Assembly: GCF_016920785.2 (NCBI RefSeq)
Contig: NW_024609880.1
Coordinates: forward strand, 51,702,621 to 51,766,620
Length of the DNA stretch: 64,000 nucleotides
Direction of reading: 5' to 3'
DNA from: Ixodes scapularis
Lineage: Eukaryota; Arthropoda; Arachnida; Ixodida; Ixodidae
In this document: in pieces, positions 12,574 to 23,408 of the stretch
Layout of the letters: each line of letters starts with the position of its first letter
How positions within the stretch are numbered: the stretch's first letter is position 1
Made by a program: the position numbers and the translations under genes
Notes under the pieces: generated by a model
Told to the model about the DNA's origin: nothing
The model's input: only the letters and a program-made list of their open reading frames with translations
Databases searched by the model: none

Positions 12574-12662
12574 CTCTTCTGGGGATCGAACCGTTGACCA
12601 CTTGGTCAGTAGCGCGATGTTCTACCCCTGCGCCAACTGAACAAGGAGGAACTCGCCCTCCT
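12574..12662 (-). repeat. tRNA-like sequence (SINE head or tRNA pseudogene)
   Basis: The - strand reads CAGTTGGCGCAGGGGTAGAA (A-box region) and, about 40 nt on, GGTTCGATCCCC (a perfect B box), followed by the T24 run. No convincing acceptor-stem pairing was found, so a working tRNA is unlikely; a tRNA-derived SINE is the better reading. Confidence 0.5.
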
Positions 12663-12767
12663 CCTTTCATCTAAACTGCCGTTCCTCCCTTCTCTGGGCA
12701 ACTTGTCCGCAACAAGGAGGAACAGTCGCTTTTGCTACCTTTCTCCTCCCTTTTTTCTTAGAGTGTG

Positions 12768-13169
12768 GGATAAACTCAAGCTGGTGGTCATGGCGTAAGT
12801 TTCTTGTTGTACGCTCCGTGCGGGAACTATAGTGGGCGCTTTGAAAAACGCGCGTAGCGCCTATAGCGGAGAAGGTGGCGTTGGACAATGAGGCGCGTTC
12901 AGCAGCCTGCGGCGCCTTTTCGTATGCGAAGCTGTGGCGGCGGAAGCGCGCCCGGACAGAAGTTTTGCTTTTTGAGCTGATGCGTTGAGGTTGACGTTGC
13001 ATGAGGGCTGGGACAGACATAAGAAGGGCATTTAGCTGTTCTTCGCTTCTTATATATTGAGTTTGGGTTGTTATTAGGGGGTAATTTCTCTAGTTGCGGT
13101 CGCAAAAGAGGTTTGAGCAATTTTCCAAAAAGCAAGACGGCCGCCACCATAATTGCTCTTAGTGGAAAA
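12768..13169. other. Intergenic, nothing recognised
   Basis: Moderately GC-rich. Open frames on the - strand have no family features. Confidence 0.4.
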
Positions 13170-13351
13170 TTTGTTTGGCTCGTCGCTGTAAACGTAGGAC
13201 TACTGGGACGATGATATTTGGAGACGAGTGAGATCTTCACTAAAGGAAAGTGGGTTCACATCTGTCTCAGCAGTTAATTTGTTTCGCTCGTCGCTAGAAC
13301 AGTAGGACTGCTTGAGCGATGATATTTCGAGGCGAGTGAGATGTTCACTAA
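13170..13351 (+). repeat. Two-copy tandem repeat, about 108-bp spacing
   Basis: TTTGTTTGGCTCGTCGCT to GAGATCTTCACTAA (13170-13243) recurs as TTTGTTTCGCTCGTCGCT to GAGATGTTCACTAA (13278-13351). It is an old local duplication. Confidence 0.7.
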
Positions 13352-13469
13352 GTTTGTGCACTAAGTGGGCTAAGTTTTATTAAGACAGCAGGTGTGAAAG
13401 TTATGTTTCGAACGAATGAAGGAATAAAGCGGTACACGATATACAATATTAGACCCAAAATGTGTTATA

Positions 13470-14520
13470 ACCGGGCTGTGCGAAGTGCAGATTTGGGCAC
13501 ACAGGTGCTTGGACATGACAGTAACTTGACGCAACACTTTATTATACCTAAAAGAGGTGGCATAGGGAAACCGGGAGGAAATTTAGTTTGGGCGGCGTAA
13601 CTACACTCTCAAGAAAAAAGGGTGTAGAAGGGTTTATCGTCGCACCCTTTGTCCCATATAATACACCCCAAAACTTCAATTCGACGTCCAGCGCCCTACA
13701 GTCGCACAGACGGCCCGAAATTTTACGAGGGGCTTGATAGCCGTGGGGTACAACTTATTAAAATAGCTAATGGACGTCTTACCGACAAAAAAAAAAAAAA
13801 AATTGGAGTTTTCATGGTCCTACTGTAAAAACTCTGTTTTCCTTATGTGGTCTTTGATACGTACTTTAGCTATTTAAAAAGTTGTACCACACGACTATCA
13901 AGCCCCTGGCAAAATTTCGGGCCGTCTGTTCGACTGTAGGGCGCTGGACGTCGAATTAAAATTTTGGGGTGTATTATATGGGACAAAGGGTGTAACCATA
14001 CACCCTTTTACACCCTTTTTTCTTGAGAGTGTAAATAGGAACCGGTTTTGACCGTCAAGGGCTGTCAAGAATGCCACTCGTCGTGGGAGGTGGAGACTTT
14101 AGAGGTAGGAAGGGACTAGTGGGCTGTGCTTCCAATTGAAAGTTGGAAGGTGGTTAAAAAACCGAGAAAACAAAGTTGCCGGCCAACTCAACGTTTGGCC
14201 GTCAAAGGCATTTGCGGGCAGCTGTTGAGTAATAATCTTGTTGTGCGAGGGCCCGATTTTCGGCACACGGGTACTTGGATATGCCAGTAACTTGACACAA
14301 CACTTATTATACCCAAAAGAGGTAGCATAGAGAAACCAAATTGAAATTTAATTTGGGCGTCGTAACTGAACGGGAACTGATTTTGACCGTCAAGGCTGTC
14401 AATAGAATACCATTTGTCTTGAGAGGTAACACTTTACAGGCAGAAAGGGACCAGTGGATGGTACTTTCAATTCAAACAACTTTACAATAAGTGGCTCCAA
14501 AGCCGAGAAAAAATATTGTC
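13470..14520 (+). repeat. Duplicated block interrupted by a MITE
   Basis: 13470-13603 plus 14032-14190 matches 14238-14520. Shared landmarks in order are GTAACTTGAC, AAGAGGTxGCATAG, TTTGGGCGxCGTAACT, TTTTGACCGTCAAG and a GAxCAGTGG segment. The second copy is an empty site for the MITE at 13604-14031. Confidence 0.6.
13604..14031. mobile_element. Foldback MITE, Tc1/mariner-type, TA target duplication
   Basis: Arms of about 200 bp are nearly perfect inverted repeats, starting CACTCTCAAGAAAAAAGGGT and ending in its complement. They pair across GGGCTTGATAG / CTATCAAGCCCC and ACGTCCAGCGCCCTAC / GTAGGGCGCTGGACGT. Flanking TA lies at 13602-13603 and 14032-14033. The related block at 14238-14520 lacks the insert, which supports the TA duplication. 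It is noncoding. Confidence 0.75.
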
Positions 14521-16197
14521 GTCTACAGGACTCAGGGTGTCGGCATTTCCACATCCAAAAGGAGGCTGATCAAAAAATAAAACACACCACATAAACTTTT
14601 ATACTCAAACGTCGATTCTCCAGTGATTTCGAGTTTCATTGCAGTTTTTCTTAGATTTATATTTGTCACTTTTTTTACCGTCCGAATCTTTCTTTATTAA
14701 GTACAGACTCGTCCGGAAATATCATCGACACGTACGATGGGGACGAAAGTTCTTTGCAGGGCATTCCTCCAACGAAAATGGCACTGCATACCCGCGAGTG
14801 TGGGATGGCATTTCAGTTCGTCCCATCGGCTCGAACACATGTCGGTGTTACTGGCACGAAAACAAACGCGGAACGCAAAGCGGCAGTGCAGAATATGTCA
14901 GCCGTGCCGACACAGTGGCAGACATGATCGGGTGACCAAATTTCTCGCGTCGTTCGGCACGGGTCCATCGTTGTCGCTGTCCCACAAAACATCGGCGAGT
15001 TGAAAAACTGTGAAACTTCGTCCCCACGAGATACAACGCATAACTATAGAAGCACTTAACGACGCAGCCGTTCATGCTGTCAACCCAGCGCTATACCGCA
15101 CCGCTCCGACTTCAATGTGTGCGGCGTGGTTTTGTTTCGTTGGGGTTCTCACTGCCTACCTTCGGTAACCGCCGCACGGCGGTGCGGCGGACGCGTCGCA
15201 CGGAGTGTATAGACCACTTTAACGCAGGTAGCGCCATTTTTAAAACTGTTGCACCACCTAGCGAGCGTCAGGTTCCGCGGCCATTCGGAGTGGTTTGAAA
15301 CGTTGGCGAAAGTGCTCTTCGGGGCCCCACTCCTGCGTTGAGTGTGCAAGTTGTGTGCCCCAAAGTGCTGTTTATTCGACTTATGTTTTTTGTGCCGTGG
15401 ATGGCGTTTTTAAATCACGTCCGGAACGCTTTCTTGCCCCGCATTAGGGCATCCACCAGTGCGGCAATGCCGAGAAGGGCACTGAACGCATCACCGAGAA
15501 AAATCGTATGTGAGTACTCAAAATATTGTATCAGTTTACAGCGATTGAATTTCCCTTCACGTTTTTGTCCCTTTAGATGCAGTACACCGGGAATATTTTT
15601 GGCGTTTCGTGTCGTCCACAACAATAAAATATAATGTGAACAACAATAAAATATAACGAAATAAGCGCAGTGCCGGGAACGATTGAAGGCAGATCCCTCC
15701 GGCTTGATGGTGTTTATAAAAGTTTTATTTCCGTGTCGAATAGCGTGTACTTTGTCGAGCACTAAAAACAGCAAAGTCGAGATGGGCCCATTCCCGGAGC
15801 GAGCCGATCAATGATTCAAAGATTCGAAATCGATGCACGAGCATGTTTCAGCAACAGAAGATTGAAGTTTTATTTCCAGCTACATTATGTACTGATTTTA
15901 AAGGTAAGCAGAATGCAGTCGCGTTGTGAAGGTAAGTCCACGGCTCTCTCGTATCACGCAGGAGATCGCGATTCAAGATTACCGATAGAAATTACTTTTC
16001 TACTATATCCTGCCTCCCCCGAAGGTGGAAATGAACTTTTGTTGTAAATGAAAGAAATCGAGTCCATGTCACTTCTGCAAAATATCAATATTAAGATCAA
16101 TTATGTAACGAAAAATTTACAAGCTGAAATAGCAATTTTCGCGAGAAAACTTGCATGCATCTTGCGAGCGAACCTCATGTTCGTCGACGGTACAGCG
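14521..16197. other. Intergenic; one unrecognised - strand ORF
   Basis: A 119-codon open frame on the - strand (15774-15415) contains YFEYSHTIFLGDAFSALLGI and ends MRGKKAFRT. It has a hydrophobic stretch but matches no family I recognise and has no splice partner. AT-rich otherwise. Confidence 0.35.
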
Positions 16198-16633
16198 TTA
16201 AAAGGACCATGAAACGATTTTGAAATCGAACTTCATCCACCTCACGTCGTAAAACGTGTGAAAAAAAAAAACCCAAAATAAAAATAGAAAGCAAAAAAAA
16301 ATTCTTCGCTATAAAACTTCAAAAAAAACGCACTCTTTTTTCCTTCGAAAGCTGTCTGCCTTTTCGCTTCGATGCATCCGTGGAGCCGCGCAGCATGTCA
16401 TCCAAATCCACGTCGCCCCTATTCGGTAAGAGCCTAGCTCACCAACACCGCGATCATAAACAATTAATTGCCGGCGAATGTTTTCTAGGAGTTTTGTTAA
16501 ATAATATTCAGATCTACGTTTTGTAGCATAATTAGAAATGTGACAAAAATTGTCGAATTTGATAATACTCAGAGCCAAGCGCCATCTATCGCGTGATAAA
16601 CGAAGCAAGAGAAAGACTCGCCTGCGCAGTCAG

Positions 16634-16644
16634 CCCACAAGCGT
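16634..16644 (+). repeat. LINE target-site duplication, left copy
   Basis: CCCACAAGCGT here is identical to 22318-22328, directly after the LINE tail. The pair fixes the ends of the inserted LINE. Confidence 0.8.
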
Positions 16645-16918
16645 GTGGAGGAAAAAGAAGTGATCGGAACTGCTACGCGTAATTTTCGACCTCTGTACAT
16701 TTTCTCTTTTATGCCATTCAATCGGTTCTTTGACTTCGTTGATCCTTAGAAGGCAAGCACTAAGACAACTGGCACGCAGCCACCGGATAGAAGAGATGCT
16801 TGATGGCACATCGTTTTCAGATGACGATGTTTCCATCACTGCTTTGCACTGTCATGAGCAAGGTATCCACGATCCATCTCAAGACCGCAGGCACTCTTGC
16901 TGCTCAGGCCCCGTAAAC

Positions 16919-18180
16919 ATGGACAGCGAGACCTCTGACGATGGATTCCAAAGGGTCATCAGGAAACGCACTCGGCCAACGAGTGCCCACTCCTCTTCGA
17001 GTGTGGAAACCATCTGCACACCGAAAAAGCAAGTCAACTGCCTCACTTTCATTTTTGTTCCTGTGGCACAGGAAACCAGGCTAACAACACTCAACAGCCT
17101 GAAAGTGTCTAATGCCCTTGAGCAGCTATGCCAGGAGTGCATCATTCAGGTACGGTACAATAGCCGACTAAATCTGATTGCCGTGGACGTTCGGAATGGG
17201 AAAGCGGCACAAACTCTATTGAATACAACCGAGCTCTGCACTGTCCCAGTTCGAGCGTATTCCCCACTCTCAAGACCCACGGCTTATAACGTTATAAAAG
17301 GAGTAGCCGTCGAAGTCACAGACGACGAAATCGCTCAACACCTTCGCACTGAAGACATATCCAGCAAGGTTGTTCATGTTCGTAGACTTGGAGGATCCAG
17401 CACTGTAAAGATTGCATTCAGCAGCAGCAAGCTATTTAGCTACGTGTTACTAGGTCACGTTCGCCATGTCGTGTCACCTTTCAAAGAAAGACCATTACAA
17501 TGCCACAACTGCAACGGATTTGGCCACAAAAAAAGTGGCTTGTCAACGTCCCAAGGCCTGCAGCCGCTGTGGAGAACACCATGACACACTGAACGCCGAA
17601 TGTCAATCAGCTACAGTGAAATGTATCAACTGCCAGGGAAATCACCAAGCAACATCGCATGACTGTCCAAAATGGATTAATGAACGGAATATTCTCACGT
17701 ACTCCAGGTGAAAATGCAGCGGCATTCCCCGTTGCAAAATCTGCCTTGAGCCTTCAAAGTAAACAACGGGTTGATAACATTCAGCCGTTATCAAAAGAGA
17801 ACATAAAAACCAAATCTGAGTCCAAAACATACAAGGCAAGCGACACAACATACGCTTCCGTTCTCATCGAAGATCACCGAGTAAAGCAGGCTATTAACAC
17901 CTCACCGGAGAGCATTGGTCTAAGGAATCAAGAAGAGACACTACCAAGGACTCAAGTGCTCACAAAGACGCCTCCTCAACGTCCACCCGGTAGACCGCCC
18001 ACTGAGAAAAGGAACGACGAGACCGCGGAATCTCCCATCGCCATACCACCCCCCTGGGTTTCTATCTTTGGGACAGTTGCGAACATAACCCTTGCTATAC
18101 TGTCCAAAATTGAAACATCATGGGCCCGCATAATTACTTCTGTCCTGCAGACAATGCTTCCCATTTTGGGGGCAAACTAA
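16919..18180 (+). pseudogene. LINE-A ORF1 (gag-like, CCHC zinc knuckles), frameshifted
   Basis: The first in-frame ATG with a plausible start is at 16919 (MDSETSDDGF); the frame is open further upstream to 16730. The RNA-binding protein has zinc knuckles CHNCNGFGHK, CSRCGEHHDTLNAEC and CINCQGNHQATSHDC around 17500-17670. An extra A in the A7 run (17528-17534) shifts the frame inside the first knuckle, and a second one-base gain near 17708 (AGGTGAAAAT) shifts it back. A proline-rich segment (PPQRPPGRPP) and a hydrophobic end precede the stop at 18178-18180. In related elements it coats the RNA. Confidence 0.8.
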
Positions 18181-18299
18181 GGGTGGCAAGAAACACTAAT
18201 GTGCAATGTCATGGGCAAACAAGCTCCCCCGGATGAAACCCTTCATCACAAGTAAAGAAGAGTACCCCTCGACAAAGACAAAGTCCACCTTTCCCATCC

Positions 18300-21200
18300 C
18301 TTCTTCAGTGGAATGTGAACGGCTTCCGAACGCGTTTATCTGAGCTACGCCAACATCTTACAACTGAACGCTTTGATATCATTGCTCTTCAAGAAACAAA
18401 TGTCGTTCTCGGGGAGGTGCGACTCTCGCCATATGTGTCCTACCACAGTAACCCTGTAAACATTAATGGCAGATCCCGAGTGGCTGTACTTGTTCGTGCT
18501 AATATACATCATACCCTTCTCGACCTTTCGGACTTAAGTTCTGACATTGAGGAGTATGCCGGTGTGATCGTTAGAATGGGTAGATACGACACAACGGTTG
18601 TTTCCGCTTATATCGCGCCACGTGATGTCTGGAATTCGAAAGCACTAGAGAAAATTCAGAAGCGAAGCAAGGGTCAGCTCATTATTTGCGGCAACTTTAA
18701 CGCACACAACGAGGCATGGGGTGGCAAACGAACAGACTCCAGGGGACGACAGCTAGAAGCCACAATGACAGAGCTCCAACTCCGAGCCCTCAATGATGGG
18801 TCCTCCACGTTCCACATGCAAGGACTTAAACCCAGCACCATCGACTTGAAATTGGTGTCACGAGGAATTTTTGCCTCGTGGGCTGCGCGACCGGACACGG
18901 CAGGAAGCGATCACGTGCCAATAAGTGTAAAACACCCAACCGCGAGTCCCAAGAACCTTAAAATATGCAAAGTGACAAACTGGGACCTATTCCGTCAATA
19001 TGTTGGGTCTGCCATGAATAGTGGCAGCACTTAACGACTTAACGATTTAACGACCTGCATTGTGGAGTGTTTACGACTTGCCACGCGCACCGTCACAGTT
19101 CCTTTTACGCGCCCATCCCCGGATCTGGAGTGGCTAAACCTCCCAGCGGCCCGACGACAGGCACAGCGAAGGGCGCTTAGTACAGACGCCCAATGGGACT
19201 GGTCACGCTGCAATCGAATTGACGCCCGATTCAGGCGCCACACGAAGCAATTGCAGCTAGGGCAGTGGAGACAAGATTGTACATCCCTTGGCAGTCCAGG
19301 TGGTTACAAGCGCGCTTGGAGACTTGCCCGAGCTCTCACCGGGGCTAAGGTCCCACGGCATCTTATTGCCAGTCTTGCAATTGTTATCGGTAGACCCCTT
19401 AAAGAAATATCAGAGGTCTTAGCAGATAAATTTTCTCGACAACAAGCAGCCCCACTACCACTCCCCGAACAACTCAGAGAAATTACAGATACACCAGTCA
19501 ACCCTTCTCCAGACAGAGAGGTGATGCTGGTGAACTATACCGATTTCACCCTGACAGAGCTCACGGAAGCGCTGGGCCGATGTAAAAAAAAAAGTGCTCC
19601 GGGACCAGATGGTATAACCTACCAAGCATTCAGAAATGTGGACCCTGTCTACCACGCAGAAATTCTTGAAAAGTTTAACATCATCTGGAGAACCGGCATC
19701 CTTCCGAATGTGTGGAAGGAAGCCACTATAATTCCAATACTTAAACAAGGAAAGCCGGCTGCACAGCCTTCGTCTTACAGACCTGTTTCATTAACAAGCT
19801 GTGTGGGTAAAGTCCTCGAAAGAATGGTTCTTGGGCGCTTTACATGGCTGTTAAATCAAACAAACGCATTTCTTCCTGAAATGGTCGGTTTTAGAGCGAA
19901 AAGGTGCACCGCAGACGTCATCGGAGACCTCGCCTCAACCCTCGAGGAGGCCAAAGCTACAAAAAAAAAAAAATGGTACACTGTGTCTTCCTAGACATCA
20001 GTCGAGCTTTCGACAGCCTACCTCACCTGACTATCATTCAGCGGCTACAACAACTCGGGATAGGTGGAAGCATTCTTTCCTTCATTCGGGCATTCCTTGT
20101 TGGAAGATCAATCCGTGTCAAAGTGCCTGGTGCTGTCAGCACACCTCGCCTAGTGGACCGAGGGGTTCAACAGGGCAGTGTGTTAAGTCCGGCACTTTTT
20201 AACATTGCGATGGCTGCTCTCCCCGATTGCCTCCCGGCTGACCGCTCCGCACTCCGAATCAAAATGGCGATATACGCAGATGATGTTGCCATCTGGTGTA
20301 TCGGACCCTCAAAGAACGCAATCGGAATTCGCAATCGGCTCCAAGTGGCCCTAGACGCCACGGCATTAATGATAGCTAAATTGGGCCTCACTTTGTCGGC
20401 GGAAAAGACCGCTTCACTCCTTTACCGACGGACAGGCCGAGCACCCCAGAACGCCCTGCAGTTGAAGATTACTGGAATACCTGTGAAGAGAGTCCAAACT
20501 CACACTTATCTTGGAGTCACCGTCGACGACCGCGTGACTTGGCGGCCAGAAGCTCAAAAAACATTTAACCGTTGCCGTCGACTACTTTCTGTCTTACGAC
20601 AGCTAGGAGGATGCTTTTGGGGGGTATCGCAACATGCTCTCCTCCAGCTCTACAAGGGCCTTATAATGTCCCCGCTTATGTACGCGCTCCCTCTCCTGGC
20701 CATCGGAAGAGCCCAAGTTCGAGCCATAGAGGCATTTCATCGCATTGCCCTTCGTTGCTGTTTGGGACTCCCCCCTTCGGCCGAAAACATCGCGACACTT
20801 GTGTCGGCAGAAGAATGGCCGCTTTCATTGAGACTGCAGGAAAAAGCCATGCGCAACATCGCTCGCATGAATAGCTTGGCCCCGGAAACCAGCGTCTGGC
20901 GTCACCTGCGGAAGCGACAGCATTCTCATCTAGGGCACCTGATGTCAAGATTTCATCAAGAGATAGGAGGCCCTGGAGAGTTTCTTCCACCTGTGCCTCC
21001 GCATTCAACGCGTCTACCACTGCAAATATACGAGACAATGCCTATTCCCCAACGAAAGGCAAATGTTCCCACATTTGTTGCTCGTTCGGTTGCCCTAGAA
21101 AGCCTTAACGAGGACTGCGAAGACTGGACCCATGTTTTTACGGACGCCTCTGTTAACCGAACTAGGCAGACAGCCACAGCTGCAATCACCATTCCCGAAA

Positions 21201-21931
21201 TGAACTATGATGTCGCAGGCAGACTCAATTTCATGACGCCCTCGACAACAGCGGAACTCGTAGCAATATGGGGAGCGCTAGAGTCAATTAAGAATATTGA
21301 GCCAACAGGAAAAGCGGTGACCCTAACTGATTCAAAATCTGCGTTGCAACTACTTCAGCGTGTTCAAAAACCTACACCCCTCGTGGCTAGAGTGGCACTT
21401 GAGGCTGCAACGGTAGAGGACCTCAGATGGACCCTCGCCATGCAGTGGGTCCCATCTCATGTCGGGATTCCCGGTAATGAGAGAGCGGACACTCTGGCAG
21501 CCAAAGCCCATGACGACCAAGACCCAATCTTTCTGCTCGATCGTTTCAACGAGGCACATCGACTGATCCGTAGCTGCCTACAGAAGTCGCATCCTCATCC
21601 AGGAGTGGCGACGAACAAGCCGCCTTCAAGCATTCCCCGCAACCTACAGCGAGCCGACGCTTCACTCCTGCACAGACTTCGAGCTGGATGTCCATATACG
21701 GCTAAGCGGCTTCACTGGATGGGCCGTAAGGAGGACCCTAGCTGTCCAGAGTGCGGTGACCCAGAAGATGCCGAACACGCCCTTCTGTGGTGCCCCGCCC
21801 ATGCGGAGCCAAGAAGAGTTCTTTTTTTCAGTTTTATGCCTCTGAGGGGGCTCTCAAGAAACAGCATGGAGGAACTTTTGAACCCTGAAGGATTACGAGG
21901 GGTAACAGCAAGAGCCTTGCAGATAGACTGA
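18300..21931 (+). pseudogene. LINE-A ORF2: endonuclease, reverse transcriptase, RNase H
   Basis: Endonuclease (18300-19030): LLQWNVNGF, IIALQETN, GNFNAHNEAWGG (the usual catalytic Asp is Asn) and GSDHVPI. RT (about 19500-20800): SAPGPDGI, YRPVSLTS, FLDISRAFDSL, QQGSVLSPALFN, the catalytic IYADDVAIWC and YLGVTVDD. RNase H (21125-21520): FTDAS, TTAELVAIW, LTDSKSAL and WVPSHVGIPGNERAD, all four acidic residues kept. The end has CPECGDPEDAEHALLWC. Breaks: three 8-bp TTAACGA(C/T) units at 19031-19054 cause a stop and shift, and an A13 run at 19961-19973 shifts the frame before the RT palm. Stop TGA at 21929-21931. Confidence 0.9.
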
Positions 21932-22094
21932 TTTCTGCTCCGAGGTGACCATTGTCGACACTCTTTGAGCACCTCACTGGCCAAACGAAAGAGGCCCCAC
22001 AGAGCAAATTTGCGACAGGTTCGTGGCGCACGCTTCAAGCATGGTGCCGCAAAGTAAAGCGAGCGCCACCGGGAAATGTGCGTCGTTTGTTTGT

Positions 22095-22128
22095 CGCGGG
22101 TTCACTTCAAGGAGAGTGAACCCGTGCG
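22095..22128 (+). other. Hairpin in LINE-A 3'UTR
   Basis: GGGTTCACT (22098-22106) pairs perfectly with AGTGAACCC (22115-22123) across an 8-nt loop. It lies 165 nt after the ORF2 stop. Non-LTR 3'UTR stems can be recognised by the element's own RT; that role is inferred here. Confidence 0.5.
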
Positions 22129-22317
22129 CGAAACGTTAGGGCTACATTTTTACATGAACCTCTTTTTTTATTTTGTATATTTCTCTCTTCCTCTTTCCTC
22201 TTTTTGTCCCTTTCCCAGATCCACCAGGTAGCGACTCGCCCCATGAACGGAGGCCCACACATCTCCTGGTGCCCCTTTCTTCTCGTCACCCCAAAAATAA
22301 ACAAACTAACTAACAAA

Positions 22318-22328
22318 CCCACAAGCGT
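22318..22328 (+). repeat. LINE target-site duplication, right copy
   Basis: CCCACAAGCGT, identical to 16634-16644. Confidence 0.8.
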
Positions 22329-22438
22329 CGTCTGCTGAACCGGTTTGCTCCTGGTCGTCCTTTCTTCGCAGAGCAGACTTTCGTTTTCTGGCTGCTCGAG
22401 TAGTGTTTAAAGTATTTGTGATCGATCGCCCGGTCGCC

Positions 22439-22652
22439 ATGCCGAAAGGCTACGGTGTACCAAAGTGCCCGAATTACAGTTTCCGCATTCCGATGGTTCA
22501 AAAGAAACAGTTGTAGTTTCACCGCTTGCCACTCGATGAACTATGTCGAAGCACTTGGTTCAGGTTCATCGGTTCGAGGGACCCCGGGTCTAAGGTCATT
22601 TGTGTATGCTCAGAACATTTTGACACCGAGCCTGATTTTAGCAACATTCAAG
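22439..22652 (+). pseudogene. THAP zinc-finger domain, decayed (Kolobok transposase N terminus)
   Basis: From ATG 22439 the frame reads MPKGYGVPKCPNY, then FHRLP, a Trp (STWFRFIG), and CVCSEHF. This is the order of a C2CH THAP domain (paired Cys, the HRLP/FP motif, Trp, CxxH, F). It has an in-frame TAG at 22514-22516, and the first Cys pair is degenerate. A donor-like AAG|GTATTA ends it at 22652. Downstream to 22790 an acidic, Ser-rich frame (SADSDEELEFSTEDS) may be the continuation. THAP plus TTAA termini supports Kolobok over piggyBac. Confidence 0.65.
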
Positions 22653-23408
22653 GTATTATCCGCGATTGCGGGCAGGTTCCAAAAGCCCTCCGCCGATTCC
22701 GATGAAGAGCTGGAGTTTTCGACAGAAGACTCACTGTACTTGCCAACAGGCACACAGGCGTATGGGACTAGTCCCATGCTGTCGCTGTAGAGCAACGTAT
22801 CTAATAGACCGATCTCATCAGCCAGTTTGACTACGCCACCGCTGCCGCAATGCATCGAGGGAACTGTAGTCTTTTTGCACGTGCGACAACCTCGGTGGAG
22901 CTCTTCGCGTGTAGAGCACGAGAAGCACGAGCCCTCGCCGTGCACGGCCGTCTGCCTCCTGTGAACTAAAGTTATGGCGGCTTTACCCATGCGCCCAACG
23001 CTTGGTGAGATCGGTCTATTGAATTTCGCTCAGCTGCGATGTGTCCATGGCTATCGCGGCGATGAGAGGCACCGATTCAGAAAATATATCGGTGGCATCA
23101 GCGTCAGCGCCATCAGCGCAGTAAAACCGACCGGCACACCGCACTCGCCACCGCTAACGCTCCAATTCTCCTACTGCCGAGAGAACTTCCGGTCGCGATG
23201 CCGGTGGACAACACGACCGTCAAAATTACGCCGCAGCTTGTTTTGCGGTGAGTTGGAAAGAAAGAAAAAGTTGATATTTCAGTAAATTTGTGTGTAGAAG
23301 TAATAAACCGAAACGAAAACGGATTCATGTTCGGAATTCGGTGAACATTGAAGGTTTAATGTAAAGTTATTTGACAAAAGTAAAAAGGTCATCTCATGGT
23401 CCCTTTAA

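Larger units (their letters stand above)
10082..12765. mobile_element. Long element with CACTCT(T/A)AGAAAAAAGGG inverted termini, noncoding
   Basis: The left end CACTCTTAGAAAAAAGGG and the right end CCCTTTTTTCTTAGAGTG are inverted repeats, followed on both sides by GGGAGGAAC-type motifs. Both ends are flanked by TG, a possible two-base target duplication. The terminus resembles that of the MITE at 13604-14031, so both may belong to one Tc1/mariner-like family. Inside are the 480-bp dispersed repeat (10715-11200), a T-rich stretch (11500-11550), an A24 run and a tRNA-like sequence. No transposase is recognised, so it is probably non-autonomous or a composite. Confidence 0.5.
16645..22317 (+). 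mobile_element. Full-length I-clade non-LTR retrotransposon (LINE-A)
   Basis: A 5673-bp insert between exact 11-bp repeats CCCACAAGCGT, ending in an A/C-rich tail (AAACTAACTAACAAA). Order: about 270 bp of leader, ORF1 with zinc knuckles, APE-type endonuclease, reverse transcriptase, RNase H, terminal zinc motif, 3'UTR with a hairpin. RNase H places it in the I group. It is inactive: at least four small indels, three in homopolymer or short tandem repeats, break both ORFs, and the endonuclease has GNFNAHN where GDFN is usual. Confidence 0.9.
16198..23408. mobile_element. Kolobok/T2-type DNA transposon, TTAA-flanked, split by a LINE
   Basis: The left end TTAA-AAGGACCATGAAACG (16198 onward) and right end CATGGTCCCT-TTAA (to 23408) are inverted termini joined to TTAA, the target of Kolobok, T2 and piggyBac elements. 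The T2 family ends TTAAAGGRR. A degenerate THAP domain, which Kolobok transposases carry, lies inside at 22439-22652. Without the LINE the element would be about 1.5 kb, so most of the transposase is gone. The same terminus frames the element at 29033-30707. Confidence 0.6.

Noticed and set aside
12574..12662. Functional tRNA gene
   Set aside because: A and B boxes are present but no acceptor or anticodon stem pairs convincingly; it looks like a SINE head or pseudogene.
22610..22990. 126-codon - strand ORF as a gene
   Set aside because: Antisense to the THAP-bearing transposon; the Ser run is the complement of the acidic stretch on the + strand.
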